A stretch of 64,000 nucleotides of DNA from Mycobacterium sp. 852014-50255_SCH5639931 (GCF_001665605.1 NZ_LZSV01000024.1:1-64000), one strand, 5' to 3'. Positions 9,500 through 23,574 are shown, counted from the stretch's first letter. A program made the numbers and translations. The notes: generated by a model from the letters alone, not told the origin.

Positions 9500-10771
9500 A
9501 TGTCTTCCGGGATCCTTGACGAGCTGGACTGGCGTGGGCTGATCGCGCAGTCCACCGACCTCGACGCGTTGGCCGCCGAGGCGCAGCGCGGGCCGTTGAC
9601 GGTGTACGCCGGCTTCGACCCGACCGCGGCCAGCCTGCACGCGGGGCACCTGGTGCCGCTGCTGGCCCTGCGGCGTTTCCAGCGCGCCGGCCACCGTCCG
9701 ATCGTGCTCGCCGGCGGTGCCACCGGCATGATCGGTGACCCGCGCGACGTCGGGGAGCGCACCCTCAACGAGGCGGATGTCGTCGCCGACTGGACCGAGC
9801 GCATCCGCGGGCAGCTGGAGCGATTCGTCGACTTCGACGAATCGCCGACGGGCGCGGTCGTCGTCAACAACCTGGACTGGACGGCCCCGCTGTCGGCCAT
9901 CGAGTTCCTGCGTGACCTCGGCAAGCATTTCTCGGTCAACGTCATGCTGGATCGCGACACCGTCCGGCGGCGGCTGGAGGGCGAGGGCATCTCCTACACG
10001 GAGTTCAGCTACATGCTGTTGCAGGCCAACGACTACGTCGAACTGCACCGCCGGTACGGCTGCGCGCTGCAGATCGGCGGCTCCGACCAGTGGGGCAACA
10101 TCATCGCCGGCGTGCGGCTGGTCCGCCAGAAGCTGGGCGCGACGGTGCACGCGCTCACCGTCCCGCTGGTGACCGCGGCCGACGGCACCAAGTTCGGCAA
10201 GTCCACCGGCGGCGGCAGCCTGTGGCTGGACCCGGCGATGACCACCCCCTACGCCTGGTACCAGTACTTCTTCAACACCGCCGACGCCGACGTGGTCCGG
10301 TACCTGCGTTGGTTCACCTTCCTGTCGGCCGACGAGCTGGCCGAACTGGAACAGGCCACCCAAGAGCGCCCCCAGCAGCGCGCGGCCCAGCGCCGGCTGG
10401 CCCGGGAACTGACCGTGCTGGTGCACGGCGAGGCGGCCACCGAGGCGGTCGAGCACGCCAGCCGGGCGCTGTTCGGGCAGGGCGAGCTGGACCGACTGGA
10501 CGAGGCGACGCTGTCGGCGGCATTGCGCGAGGCCTCGGTCGCCGAGCTCAAGCCCGGCGGCCCCGACGGGATCGTCGACCTGCTGGTGGCCAGCGGCCTG
10601 TCCGAGAGCAGGAAGGCGGCCCGGCGCACCATCGGCGAGGGCGGGGTGTCGGTCAACAACATCCGGATCGACAGCGAGGAGTGGGCGCCGCAGCCCTCGG
10701 ACTTCCTGCACGGCCGGTGGCTGGTGCTGCGCCGCGGCAAGCGCACCGTCGCCGGGATCGAAAAGGTCTAG
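9500..10771 (+). CDS. tyrS: Tyrosyl-tRNA synthetase
   Basis: A 423-residue class I aminoacyl-tRNA synthetase. The HIGH-type motif is HAGHL (residues 47-51), the KMSKS-type loop is KFGKS (near 231), and tyrosine-binding residues lie in [12 protein letters not shown]. The C-terminus has an S4 RNA-binding domain ([20 protein letters not shown]). The frame is open upstream, but ATG 9500 matches the normal N-terminus [13 protein letters not shown]. It is orthologous to Rv1689. Confidence 0.96.
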   Translation: MSSGILDELDWRGLIAQSTDLDALAAEAQRGPLTVYAGFDPTAASLHAGHLVPLLALRRFQRAGHRPIVLAGGATGMIGDPRDVGERTLNEADVVADWTERIRGQLERFVDFDESPTGAVVVNNLDWTAPLSAIEFLRDLGKHFSVNVMLDRDTVRRRLEGEGISYTEFSYMLLQANDYVELHRRYGCALQIGGSDQWGNIIAGVRLVRQKLGATVHALTVPLVTAADGTKFGKSTGGGSLWLDPAMTTPYAWYQYFFNTADADVVRYLRWFTFLSADELAELEQATQERPQQRAAQRRLARELTVLVHGEAATEAVEHASRALFGQGELDRLDEATLSAALREASVAELKPGGPDGIVDLLVASGLSESRKAARRTIGEGGVSVNNIRIDSEEWAPQPSDFLHGRWLVLRRGKRTVAGIEKV

Positions 10772-10847
10772 AAACCGCACCCGCAAAACGCGTTACTGCG
10801 CAAACCTTTACCGCACCGTGTTGCGGTTGTGACCCGCACAGGCCAGG

Positions 10848-11222
10848 GTGGTCACGATGACGGCTTCCCGGCGTGTGGAACGGTCCCTGCTGCGCGTGCT
10901 GATCCTGGCCGCCTGCGTGGCGGCCCTGGCAGCCCAGCTGGCCGCGCCCGTCAGCGCCGACATGCGGGGCAACGCGTTCCTGATGGCCCTGACCAACGCC
11001 GGCATCACCTACCCGCACCCGGCCGGCGCCCTGGCGCTGGGCCAGTCGGTCTGCCCGATGATCGTCACGCCGGGCCAGTCCTTCGACTCGGTCGCCGCCG
11101 AAATGTCCGAGCGCAGTGGGCTGGGCTACGAGTCGGCCGGCCTGTTCACCATCGTCGCCGTCGCCAACTACTGCCCGGCGGTGATAGCGCCGCTGCTGCA
11201 GAACCGGCTCACGGCGTACTAG
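10848..11222 (+). CDS. Exported DUF732 protein (LprJ-like, Rv1690)
   Basis: A 124-residue secreted protein: basic N-terminus, hydrophobic core LLRVLILAACVAALAAQLA, and cleavage after PVSA. The mature DUF732 domain spans MRGNAFLMALTNAGITY to the end, with two Cys (VCPMI and YCPAV) probably paired. Rv1690 is annotated as lipoprotein LprJ; no convincing lipobox Cys is visible here. GTG 10848 or ATG 10857 could be the start. Confidence 0.82.
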   Translation: MVTMTASRRVERSLLRVLILAACVAALAAQLAAPVSADMRGNAFLMALTNAGITYPHPAGALALGQSVCPMIVTPGQSFDSVAAEMSERSGLGYESAGLFTIVAVANYCPAVIAPLLQNRLTAY

Positions 11223-11250
11223 CCGGGCGAGCCCCCGTATCCTCGGCTGC

Positions 11251-12033
11251 GTGGTCGACGACAGGCAGCGGCAGCGGGGCGAACGGCGCCCGCGCCCGTC
11301 CGGCAACTGGTCGGGCCCGGGCCGAGCGCGACCGGCCCAGCCGCAGCAGCCCGACGGCCACCGCACGCCGGAACCCGGGCCGCCCATACCGCCGGGCGTG
11401 GAGGCCCGGCAACTGGCGCCCGAAATCCGGGGCGAGCTCAGCACCTTGGACCGCGCCACGGCCGACGCGGTGGCGCGCCACCTGGTCGCCGCGGGTGAGT
11501 TGCTCGACGAGGACCCGGAGGCCGCGCTCAGTCACGCCCGCGCGGCGCGCGCCCGGTCCAGCAGGATCGCCGCGATTCGTGAGGCTGTCGGCATCGCCGC
11601 CTATCACTGCGGCGACTGGGCCCAGGCGCTCGCCGAATTGCGTGCCGCCCGCAGGATGGGCAGCAAGTCCAACCTGCTCGCCCTGATCGCGGATTGCGAA
11701 CGCGGGCTTGGCCGCCCGGAGCGGGCGATCGAACTCGCCCGCGGACCGGAGGCGGCCCAGCTCCAGGGCGACGACGCCGACGAGCTGCGCATCGTCGCGG
11801 CCGGCGCGCGTGCGGACCTCGGCCAGCTGGAGCAGGCGCTGACCGTCTTGTCCACGCCGCAACTGGATCCCGGACGCCGGGGCTCGACGGCGGCGCGGTT
11901 GTTCTACGCCTACGCGGACACGCTCCTGGCGCTCGGCCGCAATGATGAAGCGCTGCAATGGTTCCTGCGCTCGGCCGCCGCCGACGTCGAAGGCGTCACC
12001 GACGCCGAAGACCGGGTCAGCGAGCTGGGCTGA
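11251..12033 (+). CDS. TPR-like repeat protein (Rv1691-like)
   Basis: A 260-residue protein with a basic, Pro/Arg/Gln-rich tail of about 45 residues followed by helical repeats resembling tetratricopeptide units, for example EALQWFLRSAAAD and the ALAELRAARRMGSKSNL region. It probably acts as a protein-interaction scaffold. It is followed one base later by the HAD phosphatase gene, suggesting an operon running to recN. Confidence 0.8.
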   Translation: MVDDRQRQRGERRPRPSGNWSGPGRARPAQPQQPDGHRTPEPGPPIPPGVEARQLAPEIRGELSTLDRATADAVARHLVAAGELLDEDPEAALSHARAARARSSRIAAIREAVGIAAYHCGDWAQALAELRAARRMGSKSNLLALIADCERGLGRPERAIELARGPEAAQLQGDDADELRIVAAGARADLGQLEQALTVLSTPQLDPGRRGSTAARLFYAYADTLLALGRNDEALQWFLRSAAADVEGVTDAEDRVSELG

Positions 12034-12034
12034 G

Positions 12035-13045
12035 ATGACCAGCGTTGCACGCCAATACGATTGCCTGCTGCTCGACCTGGATGGGACGTTGTTTCGCGGT
12101 CGCCGACCCACCGAGGGTGCCGTGCAGGCGCTGGCCGAGGTCCGCAGCCGCGCGTTCTTCGTCACCAACAACGCGTCTCGCAGCGCAGCCGAGGTCGCGG
12201 CGCACCTGACCGAACTCGGTTTCACCGCCACCGCGGACGACGTCGCCACCAGCGCGCAGAGCGCGGCCCGGCTGCTGGCCGACCGGCTGCCGGCGGGGTC
12301 GCCGGTGCTGATCGTGGGCACCGATGCACTGGCCGATGAGGTCAAGACGGTCGGGCTGCTACCGGTGCGCCGGTATGACGACGACCCGGTCGCCGTCGTC
12401 CAGGGCCTGTCGATGACCATCGGCTGGCCGGACCTCGCCGAGGCCGCGCTCGCCATCCGGTCCGGCGCGCTGTGGGTGGCGGCCAACGTCGATCCGACGC
12501 TGCCCACCGAGCGGGGCCTACTGCCCGGGAACGGATCCATGGTGGCCGCGCTGCGCGCGGCCACCGGCGCCGAACCCCAGGTCGCCGGCAAGCCGGCGCC
12601 CGGGTTGCTCACCGACGCGGCGGCCAGGGGCGACTTTCGCGCCCCCCTGGTGGTCGGCGACCGGCTGGACACCGACATCGAGGGCGCCAATGCGGCCAAC
12701 CTGCCCAGCCTGATGGTGCTCACCGGCGTCAGTTCGGCCCGGGACGCCGTGTACGCCGATCCCGTGCACCGGCCCACCTACATCGGCCACGACTTGCGCG
12801 CCCTGCACCAGGACGGCGAGCAGCTCGCGGTCGGGCCCCAGCCGGGCTGGCGCGTCGACGTCGACGGGCGGGCGGTCACCGTCAGCGGCGACGGGCCCGA
12901 CCACGGCGACGGGCTCTCGATCGTGCGGGCGGTCGCCAGCGCGGTCTGGGGTGCGTCGTCGGACGGACGGCCGATCTGCATCGAGGCCGCCGACGACCGG
13001 GCCCGCACCGCGTTGCAACGCTGGTCTTTGGTGCGCAGCGACTGA
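12035..13045 (+). CDS. HAD-superfamily phosphatase (Rv1692-like)
   Basis: A 336-residue HAD hydrolase of the NagD/glycerol-3-phosphate phosphatase type. Motif I is DLDGTLFRG (nucleophile and acid/base Asp), motif II is FVTNNASRS, and motif IV is VVGDRLDTDIEGA. Rv1692 has been described as a glycerol-3-phosphate phosphatase that recycles glycerophospholipid. ATG 12035 sits one base after the TPR gene stop. Confidence 0.9.
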   Translation: MTSVARQYDCLLLDLDGTLFRGRRPTEGAVQALAEVRSRAFFVTNNASRSAAEVAAHLTELGFTATADDVATSAQSAARLLADRLPAGSPVLIVGTDALADEVKTVGLLPVRRYDDDPVAVVQGLSMTIGWPDLAEAALAIRSGALWVAANVDPTLPTERGLLPGNGSMVAALRAATGAEPQVAGKPAPGLLTDAAARGDFRAPLVVGDRLDTDIEGANAANLPSLMVLTGVSSARDAVYADPVHRPTYIGHDLRALHQDGEQLAVGPQPGWRVDVDGRAVTVSGDGPDHGDGLSIVRAVASAVWGASSDGRPICIEAADDRARTALQRWSLVRSD

Positions 13046-13068
13046 CGGATGACTAGCGTAAGAGCGCA

Positions 13069-13251
13069 ATGACTACCGATCCTGAACAGATTCGCGCCGA
13101 AATCGACGCCCTGCTGGCCCGGCTGCCCGAGCGCGGGGCCCCGGAAAGCCCAGAGGGCCCGTCGCTCACGGAGCTCGAAGAAATAGCCCGCCGCCTTTCC
13201 GAGGCGCACGACGTGCTGCTTGCCGCGCTGGAGTCGGCGGAGAAGGGCTGA
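13069..13251 (+). CDS. Small conserved protein (Rv1693-like)
   Basis: A 60-residue acidic, largely helical protein starting MTTDPEQIRAEIDALLARLP. It lies between the HAD phosphatase and tlyA, as Rv1693 does. Function is unknown; conserved position supports it as a real gene. Confidence 0.75.
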   Translation: MTTDPEQIRAEIDALLARLPERGAPESPEGPSLTELEEIARRLSEAHDVLLAALESAEKG

Positions 13252-13259
13252 GTGCGCGC

Positions 13260-14063
13260 ATGTCTCGCCGCGCCCGCGTCGACGCCGAGCTGGTTCGGCG
13301 CGGACTCGCGCGATCGCGCCAGCAGGCGGCCGAGTTGATCGGCGCCGGACGGGTCAGCATCGACGGCCTGCCGGCCCGCAAGCCCGGTACGGCCGTCGCC
13401 GTCACCGCGGCCCTGACCGTCGCCGACGACGGCGAACGGGGCTGGGTCTCCCGCGGTGCGCACAAGCTGATCGGCGCCCTGGACACCTTCGGAATTCCGG
13501 TGGCGGGCCGCCGCTGCCTGGACGCGGGGGCGTCGACGGGTGGGTTCACCGAGGTCCTGCTGGATCGTGGAGCCGCCGAGGTGGTCGCGGTGGATGTCGG
13601 ATACGGGCAGCTGGCGTGGTCGCTGCGCTGCGACCCGCGGGTCGTCGTCGTCGAGCGAACCAACGCCCGTGACCTGTCCCTCGAGGCGATCGGCGGGCCG
13701 GTCGACCTGATTGTGGCCGACCTGTCGTTCATTTCGCTGGCCACCGTGTTGCCCGCGCTGGCTGGATGTGCTTCCCCCACTGCGGATATCGTTCCCATGG
13801 TGAAGCCGCAGTTTGAGGTGGGCCGGGGCCAGGTGGGCGCCGGCGGGGTGGTGCACGACCCCGCCCTGCGTGCCGATGCCGTGCTGGCGGTGGCACGGCG
13901 CGCCGCCCAACTGGGCTGGCACCCCGTCGGGGTCACCGCAAGCCCGCTGCCCGGGCCCTCGGGCAATGTCGAATACTTTCTGTGGCTGCGCGGCCAGACG
14001 GGATTGGCGGATGACGAGTTGGTGGCGGCGGTGCAGCGCGCCGTGAGTGAGGGGCCGCAGTGA
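13260..14063 (+). CDS. tlyA: rRNA 2'-O-methyltransferase / hemolysin TlyA
   Basis: A 267-residue protein: an S4 RNA-binding domain (residues 1-60, [18 protein letters not shown]) and an FtsJ-type SAM methyltransferase with motif [20 protein letters not shown]. TlyA methylates 16S C1409 and 23S C1920, and its loss causes capreomycin resistance in M. tuberculosis. It overlaps nadK by 4 bases (GTGA type). Confidence 0.95.
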   Translation: MSRRARVDAELVRRGLARSRQQAAELIGAGRVSIDGLPARKPGTAVAVTAALTVADDGERGWVSRGAHKLIGALDTFGIPVAGRRCLDAGASTGGFTEVLLDRGAAEVVAVDVGYGQLAWSLRCDPRVVVVERTNARDLSLEAIGGPVDLIVADLSFISLATVLPALAGCASPTADIVPMVKPQFEVGRGQVGAGGVVHDPALRADAVLAVARRAAQLGWHPVGVTASPLPGPSGNVEYFLWLRGQTGLADDELVAAVQRAVSEGPQ

Positions 14064-14992
14064 ATCCGACGCCCGAGCATCGCACCGTGCTGCTGGTGGT
14101 CCACACCGGCCGCGAAGAAGCCACTGACACGGCGGCCCGTGTGCAGAAAGTATTGGGGGACAACGATATCGGGCTTCGCGTCCTGTCCGCCGAGGCGGTC
14201 GACCGCGGTTCGCTGCAGGTGGCTCCCGACGACATCCGGGCGATGGGTGTCGAAATACAGGTGGTCGACGCGGACCCGCAGGCCGCCGAAGGCTGCGAAC
14301 TGGTGCTGGTACTCGGTGGGGACGGCACGTTCCTGCGCGCGGCCGAACTGGCCCGCAACGCCGGGATCCCCGTGCTGGGCGTCAACCTGGGCCGAATCGG
14401 TTTTCTGGCCGAGGCCGAGGCGGAGGCCATCGACAATGTGCTGGATCACGTTGTCGCCAAGGACTACCGGGTCGAGAACCGCCTGACGCTGGACGTGGTC
14501 GTGCGGGCGGGCGGCCGCGAAATCGAGCGCGGATGGGCGCTCAACGAAGTCAGCCTGGAGAAGGGCCCGCGACTGGGCGTATTGGGGGTGGTCGTCGAGA
14601 TCGACGGCCGGCCGGTGTCGGCGTTCGGGTGCGACGGAGTGCTGGTGTCGACGCCCACCGGGTCAACCGCCTACGCGTTCTCCGCGGGTGGCCCGGTGTT
14701 ATGGCCGGACCTGGAGGCAATCTTGGTGGTGCCCAACAACGCTCACGCGTTGTTCGGCCGGCCGATGGTCACCAGCCCCGACGCCACGATCGCGATCGAG
14801 ATCGAGGCGGATGGTCACGACGCCCTGGTGTTCTGCGACGGCCGCCGCGAAATGCTGATCCCGGCCGGCAGCCGGATCGAGGTAAGGCGTTGCGACACGC
14901 CGGTGAAATGGGCGCGACTGGACAGCGCGCCGTTCACCGACCGGTTGGTGCGCAAGTTCCGCTTGCCGGTCACCGGGTGGCGTGGAAAGTAG
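14060..14992 (+). CDS. nadK: NAD kinase
   Basis: A 310-residue ATP/polyphosphate-dependent NAD kinase (Rv1695, ppnK). The diagnostic [11 protein letters not shown] (near residue 86) and [10 protein letters not shown] are present, followed by the glycine-rich [15 protein letters not shown]. It makes NADP for biosynthesis. The GTG start overlaps tlyA, and the stop is immediately followed by recN. Confidence 0.95.
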   Translation: MNPTPEHRTVLLVVHTGREEATDTAARVQKVLGDNDIGLRVLSAEAVDRGSLQVAPDDIRAMGVEIQVVDADPQAAEGCELVLVLGGDGTFLRAAELARNAGIPVLGVNLGRIGFLAEAEAEAIDNVLDHVVAKDYRVENRLTLDVVVRAGGREIERGWALNEVSLEKGPRLGVLGVVVEIDGRPVSAFGCDGVLVSTPTGSTAYAFSAGGPVLWPDLEAILVVPNNAHALFGRPMVTSPDATIAIEIEADGHDALVFCDGRREMLIPAGSRIEVRRCDTPVKWARLDSAPFTDRLVRKFRLPVTGWRGK

Positions 14993-16750
14993 ATGCTGAC
15001 TGAAATCCGCATCGACTCGCTGGGCGCCATCAGCGCGGCGGTCGGGGAGTTCGACCGGGGCCTGACGGTGCTGACCGGCGAGACCGGCACCGGCAAGACG
15101 ATGGTGGTGACCGGGCTGCACCTGCTCGGCGGCGCCCGCGCCGACGCGACCCGAGTGCGGTCGGGAGCCGACCGCGCGGTCGTCGAAGGCCGATTCGTCA
15201 CAACGGATCTCGAGGACGCCGCGGTCGCGCAGCTGGACGAGATGCTGGACGCGTCGGGAGCGGAGCGCGACGAGGACGGCAGCGTTATCGCGTTGCGCTC
15301 GGTCAGCCGCGAGGGGCCTTCGCGGGCCTATCTCGGCGGTCGCAGCGTGCCCGCCAAGTCGCTGGGCGACTTCACCGCCGAGTTGCTCACGCTGCACGGG
15401 CAGAACGACCAGCTGCGGCTGATGCGGCCCGAGGAGCAACGCGGCGCGCTGGACCGGTTCGCGAAAGCCGGCCCGGCGCTCGAGCGCTACCGCAAACTGC
15501 GCGACGAGTGGCTCACCGCGCGGCATGACCTGGTCGACCGCCGAAACCGCATGCGCGAGCTCGCCCTCGAGTCAGACCGACTCAACTTCGCGCTCAACGA
15601 GATTGACACCGTCGACCCGCAGCCGGGCGAGGACGATGCGCTGGTCGCCGACATCGTGCGGCTCTCCGAACTGGACACGTTGCGCGAGGCCGCGATCACC
15701 GCGCACGCGGCGCTCTCCGGGGCGCCCGACGACGCGGAGGCCTCCGGCCACAGCGCCGCCGACAGCCTGGGGCGGGCCCGGGCCGCCCTGGAATCGACCG
15801 ATGACGCGAAGCTGCGGGCGCTGGCCGGGCAGGTCGGTGAGGCGCTCACGGTGGTCGCCGACGCGGCCGGCGAACTCAGCGGCTTCTTGGACGAGCTGCC
15901 GGTCGACGCCAGCGCGCTGGAAGCCAAGCTGGCTCGGCAGGCCGAACTGCGCACGCTCACCCGCAAGTACGCCGCGGACGTCGACGGGGTGCTCCGCTGG
16001 GCCGAGGAGTCGCGCCAACGACTGGCCCAGCTCGACGTCTCCGAGGAAGGTCTGACGGCGCTGGCCGCGCGGGTCGACGAGCTCGCGCGTGAGTTAGCCC
16101 AAGCCGCAGTCGATCTCAGCGGCATCCGGCGCAAAGCCGCCAAGCGGCTCGCCAAGGAGATCACCGCCGAGCTGGCCGGGCTGGCGATGGCCGACGCGCA
16201 ATTCACAATCGACGTCAGCAATGATGTGGCCGCCGACAAGGACGACCCGGCCGCGCTCGTGCTGCCGTCGGGCGAGCTGGCCCGGGCCGGTGCCGACGGC
16301 GTCGATCAGGTTGAGTTCGGTTTCGCGGCGCACCGCGGGATGGACCAGTTGCCGCTGGCCAAGAGCGCCTCCGGCGGCGAGCTGTCCCGGGTGATGCTGG
16401 CATTAGAGGTCGTGCTGGCCGCTTCGGCGGCGGGCACCACCATGGTGTTCGACGAGGTCGACGCCGGCGTCGGCGGCCGGGCCGCGGTGCAGATCGGGCG
16501 GCGGTTGGCGCGGCTGGCGCGCACCCATCAGGTCATCGTGGTCACGCATCTGCCGCAGGTCGCGGCGTACGCCGACGTGCACCTGGTGGTGCACAGCGCC
16601 GGGCCCAAGGGGACCAGCGTGGTGCGGCGGGTGGCCGGCGACGAGCGGGTCGCCGAGCTGGCGCGGATGATGGCCGGGTTGGGCGAGTCCGACAGCGGCC
16701 GTGCGCACGCCCGCGAACTTCTCGATGCGGCACAGAAAGATGAGATCTAA
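14993..16750 (+). CDS. recN: DNA repair protein RecN
   Basis: A 585-residue SMC-like ATPase for double-strand break repair. Walker A GETGTGKT is at residues about 29-36, followed by long coiled-coil arms (residues about 160-370), signature SGGELSRVMLALEVVLA and Walker B MVFDEVDAGVGG. Length and order are as in other actinobacteria. It starts directly after nadK with no intergenic space. Confidence 0.96.
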   Translation: MLTEIRIDSLGAISAAVGEFDRGLTVLTGETGTGKTMVVTGLHLLGGARADATRVRSGADRAVVEGRFVTTDLEDAAVAQLDEMLDASGAERDEDGSVIALRSVSREGPSRAYLGGRSVPAKSLGDFTAELLTLHGQNDQLRLMRPEEQRGALDRFAKAGPALERYRKLRDEWLTARHDLVDRRNRMRELALESDRLNFALNEIDTVDPQPGEDDALVADIVRLSELDTLREAAITAHAALSGAPDDAEASGHSAADSLGRARAALESTDDAKLRALAGQVGEALTVVADAAGELSGFLDELPVDASALEAKLARQAELRTLTRKYAADVDGVLRWAEESRQRLAQLDVSEEGLTALAARVDELARELAQAAVDLSGIRRKAAKRLAKEITAELAGLAMADAQFTIDVSNDVAADKDDPAALVLPSGELARAGADGVDQVEFGFAAHRGMDQLPLAKSASGGELSRVMLALEVVLAASAAGTTMVFDEVDAGVGGRAAVQIGRRLARLARTHQVIVVTHLPQVAAYADVHLVVHSAGPKGTSVVRRVAGDERVAELARMMAGLGESDSGRAHARELLDAAQKDEI

Positions 16751-16863
16751 CCGTCGGGAACACTTAATACAGATGTGACTAATGGGACTCTAGATAACTT
16801 CTGAGGCTGATGTTACGGCGCGCCTCCACGCGTGCCCCTTGCATCACCGACAGAATCGCCCCC

Positions 16864-18045
16864 ATGAAGATGTCAGGCCTGCTAACCCGTAACACCACCC
16901 GGCCGGGCCTTGTCGGTACCGCCCGGGTGGACCGGAATATCGACCGATTGCTGCGCAGGGTGTGCCCCGGCGACATCGTGGTGCTCGACGTCCTGGATTT
17001 GGACCGCATCACGGCGGACGCCCTGGTGGAGGCCGATATCGCCGCGGTTGTCAACGCCTCGCCGTCGGTCTCGGGCCGCTATCCCAACATGGGACCGGAG
17101 GTGCTGGTCAACAACGGGGTCACCCTGATCGACGAGACCGGGCCGGACATCTTCAAGAAGGTGAAGGACGGCGCCAAGATCAGGCTGCACGAAGGCGGGG
17201 TGTACTCCGGTGACCGCAGGCTGGTCCGCGGCACCGAGCGCACCGACCATGACATCGCCGACCTGATGCGGGAGGCCAAGAGCGGCCTGTCCGCCCACCT
17301 GGAGGCGTTCGCGGGCAACACAATCGAGTTCATCAAGAGCGAAAGCCCGCTGTTGATCGACGGCATCGGCATTCCCGACATCGACGTCGACGTGCGCCGC
17401 CGGCACGTGGTGATCGTCGCCGACGAGCCCGGCGCCGAGGAGGATCTGAAGTCCCTCAAGCCGTTCATCAAGGAGTACCAGCCGGTGCTCTTCGGCGTGG
17501 GCAGCGGCGCGGACGTCTTGCGCAAGGCGGGTTATCGCCCCCAGGTCATCGTCGGCGACCCCGACCAGATCAGTACCGACGCCCTCAAGTGCGGCGCCCA
17601 GGTCGTCCTGCCCGCCGACGCCGACGGCCACGCGCCGGGCCTGGAGCGCATCCAGGACCTCGGCGTCGGGGCGATGACCTTCCCGGCCGCGGGTTCGGCG
17701 ATCGACCTGGCCCTGCTGCTGGCCGATCACCACGGCGCCGCGCTGCTCGTGACCGCCGGCCACACCGCCAACATCGAGACGTTCTTCGACCGGACGCGTG
17801 CGCACAGCAACCCCTCGACGTTCCTGACCAGGCTTCGGGTGGGGGAGAAGGTGGTGGACGCCAGGGCCGTGGCCACCCTGTACCGCAACCACATCTCGGC
17901 GGGCGCCATCGCGCTGCTCGCGCTGACGATGCTGATCGCGGTCATCGTCGCCCTCTGGGTGTCCCGCACCGACGGCGTGGTGCTGCACTGGGTCACCGAC
18001 TACTGGAACCACTTCTCCCTCTGGGTTCAGCACTTGGTGAGCTAG
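16864..18045 (+). CDS. steA: SteA-like septation protein (Rv1697)
   Basis: A 393-residue protein with a soluble thiamin-pyrophosphokinase-like region (VGDPDQISTDALKCGAQVVL) and one C-terminal transmembrane helix (AIALLALTMLIAVIVALWV). In Corynebacterium glutamicum, SteA and SteB recruit peptidoglycan hydrolase to the septum; the next gene is the SteB equivalent. ATG 16864 begins MKMSGLLTRN; an ATG two codons later is also possible. Confidence 0.88.
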   Translation: MKMSGLLTRNTTRPGLVGTARVDRNIDRLLRRVCPGDIVVLDVLDLDRITADALVEADIAAVVNASPSVSGRYPNMGPEVLVNNGVTLIDETGPDIFKKVKDGAKIRLHEGGVYSGDRRLVRGTERTDHDIADLMREAKSGLSAHLEAFAGNTIEFIKSESPLLIDGIGIPDIDVDVRRRHVVIVADEPGAEEDLKSLKPFIKEYQPVLFGVGSGADVLRKAGYRPQVIVGDPDQISTDALKCGAQVVLPADADGHAPGLERIQDLGVGAMTFPAAGSAIDLALLLADHHGAALLVTAGHTANIETFFDRTRAHSNPSTFLTRLRVGEKVVDARAVATLYRNHISAGAIALLALTMLIAVIVALWVSRTDGVVLHWVTDYWNHFSLWVQHLVS

Positions 18046-18052
18046 GGCGAAG

Positions 18053-21482
<3,430 letters not shown>

Positions 21483-21486
<4 letters not shown>

Positions 21487-22427
21487 CAACGGCGGCGGCC
21501 CTCGATACCCAAGTGCAGGGCTACCTCGACCACCTCACGATCGAACGGGGCGTCGCGGCGAACACCATCAGCTCCTATCGTCGCGACCTGCGCCGCTACG
21601 CCAAGCACCTGTCGGACCGCGGAATTCACGACATCGCCAAGGTAGGCGAGGACGACGTGAGCGAATTCCTGGTCGCGTTGCGTCGCGGCGACCCCGACTC
21701 GGGAAGCCCGGCGCTGTCCGCGGTGTCGGCGGCGCGGGCCCTGATCGCGGTGCGCGGCCTACACCGGTTTGCCGCGGCCGAAGGCCTCGCCGACCTGGAC
21801 GTGGCGCGCGCGGTCCGCCCGCCCACCCCGGGCCGCCGGCTCCCCAAGAGCCTGACCATCGACCAGGTGCTGGCGCTGCTGGACGGCACGGGAGGCGACA
21901 GCGCTTCCGACGGCCCGCTCACGCTGCGCAACCGGACGCTGCTGGAACTCCTGTATTCGACCGGGGCGCGCATCTCCGAGGCCGTCGGGCTCGACGTCGA
22001 CGACATCGACACCCGGGCCAGGTCGGTACTGCTGCGCGGCAAGGGCGGCAAGCAGCGGCTGGTGCCGATCGGGCGGCCCGCCGTGCACGCGCTGGACGCC
22101 TATCTGGTGCGCGGCCGGCCGGACCTGGCCCGTCGCGGTCGCGGCATACCGGCCATCTTCCTCAATGTGCGCGGCGGGCGGCTGTCGCGGCAAAGCGCGT
22201 GGCAGGTGCTGCAGGACGCCGCCGGGCGCGCCGGGATCACGTCGGGCGTGTCGCCGCACATGCTGCGGCACTCGTTCGCGACCCACCTGCTCGAGGGCGG
22301 CGCCGACGTGCGGGTGGTGCAGGAGTTGCTGGGACATGCCTCGGTGACGACGACGCAGATCTACACGATGGTCACGGTGCACGCGCTGCGTGAGGTGTGG
22401 GCCGGGGCCCATCCGCGCGCGCAGTAA
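21483..22427 (+). CDS. xerD: Site-specific tyrosine recombinase XerD
   Basis: A 314-residue recombinase that resolves chromosome dimers at dif with XerC. The N-terminal SAM-like domain is followed by the catalytic domain with Arg in [36 protein letters not shown] and the nucleophile Tyr near the end. It is the housekeeping enzyme (Rv1701), not the integrase for the downstream island. Confidence 0.95.
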
Positions 22428-22485
22428 TTGGGATCGGTAGCAAAGCGGGGGCGACAGGGTCGTCGCTATGCCACACAATCAGGCC

Positions 22486-22809
22486 ATGAAGAAGAAGATC
22501 GCCGGGGCGCTGCTATCGGGCGGCCTCGCGATCGCCGGATTGGGATTCGCCGCGGCGACCGCTCACGCGGACAACGGTTTCGGTCCGCACCACTGGTGCC
22601 CGGGACAGCGACACGATCCACCGACGGGGCCGGGCGACGTGGTCTGGGACTGGAACGTCTGCCACACCTTTTATTTCACCAACTATGCGATGGGCAACGT
22701 CCCGCTCGCCTACAACGGCAAGACGTCCGACGTCTGGGACGGCGACAATCCGCCGCCGGAGGCCATCACCCCTCGGCAGTGCCCGCCGATCGCATTCATG
22801 TGCCCGTGA
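22486..22809 (+). CDS. Small exported protein of unknown function
   Basis: A 107-residue protein with a classical signal peptide (MKKKIAGALLSGGLAIAGLG, cleavage after ATAHA) and a mature part rich in Trp, Pro and aromatic residues, with Cys in HHWCPGQ, NVCHTF, RQCPP and FMCP that could form two disulphides. ATG 22486 fits the signal peptide better than the upstream ATG at 22468. I do not recognise the family; similar short secreted proteins are common in mycobacteria. Confidence 0.75.
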   Translation: MKKKIAGALLSGGLAIAGLGFAAATAHADNGFGPHHWCPGQRHDPPTGPGDVVWDWNVCHTFYFTNYAMGNVPLAYNGKTSDVWDGDNPPPEAITPRQCPPIAFMCP

Positions 22810-22821
22810 GGCCGAGCTGAC

Positions 22822-23574
22822 CTAGCCCAGGTACTCGGACTCCAGCACCAGGTCGGACACCAGCGACTGGTATTCCACGTGCGCCTTGTGCTCGACGGTG
22901 TTCCATTGCTTGCCCTGCTGCTGGCGCATGTACTCGCGGTACTTCGGGGCGCCCGGCACCCGGACGTTGTCGGCGACCACGATCGCGCCCGGGCGCAGCC
23001 AGCCGCGCGCCATGATGCTGTGCAGGTCGTTCAGGTAGGCGTCCTTGTCGTGGTCGAGAAACGCGAAGTCGAGGGCGCCGGGCGCGAACCCGTGCTCGTC
23101 GGCCAGCGCGTCCAGGGTGCGCCCGCCGTCACCGATGGTGCCGACGACACACGTCACCCGGTCGGCGACGCCGGCGTGGGCCCAGATCCGCCGGGCGTTG
23201 GCGGCGTTGGCCTCGGCGAGTTCGACGGAGTACACCGTGGCGTTCGGGGCGGCGCGGGCGATGCGCAACGCGCCGTATCCGACGTAGGTGCCCAACTCCA
23301 GCGCCACCGCCGGGCCGGCGCGGCGCACCGCGGCGTCGAGGAATTGCCCCTTCTCGTCGCCGACGTTGATCAGCATCGACTTCTCGTAGGCGAACTTGTC
23401 GATGGTGGCCAGCACGTCGTCGATGTCGCCGGACTTGGCGTTCCGCAGGACGTAGTCCACCGCGGCGGCTTCGCGTCCGTCGCCGATCTGACCCGTCGTG
23501 GTGATGTTGCGCGCCCCCGTCGCCATCCGCCAGACCGACCATCGCAGCAGAGGGATTCGTCGCTTGAGGTCCAT
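22822..23574 (-). CDS. SAM-dependent O-methyltransferase (Rv1703c-like)
   Basis: A 250-residue catechol-O-methyltransferase-like enzyme. SAM motif I is ALELGTYVGYGALRIA; the metal- and SAM-binding region includes DFAFLDHDKDAYL. Upstream residues KFAYEKSMLINVGDEKGQFL form the usual substrate-gate helix. ATG 23574 (MDLKRRIPLLRW) is preferred over a longer frame. Substrate is unknown. It is convergent with the small exported gene. Confidence 0.87.
   Translation of the reverse strand: MDLKRRIPLLRWSVWRMATGARNITTTGQIGDGREAAAVDYVLRNAKSGDIDDVLATIDKFAYEKSMLINVGDEKGQFLDAAVRRAGPAVALELGTYVGYGALRIARAAPNATVYSVELAEANAANARRIWAHAGVADRVTCVVGTIGDGGRTLDALADEHGFAPGALDFAFLDHDKDAYLNDLHSIMARGWLRPGAIVVADNVRVPGAPKYREYMRQQQGKQWNTVEHKAHVEYQSLVSDLVLESEYLG

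Noticed and set aside
8473-9990. 505-residue minus-strand frame over the symporter and tyrS
   Set aside because: Spans two real genes on different strands; Arg/Pro-rich without motifs.
11209-12777. 522-residue minus-strand frame over the TPR and HAD genes
   Set aside because: Shadow frame; sense-strand products have clear family motifs.
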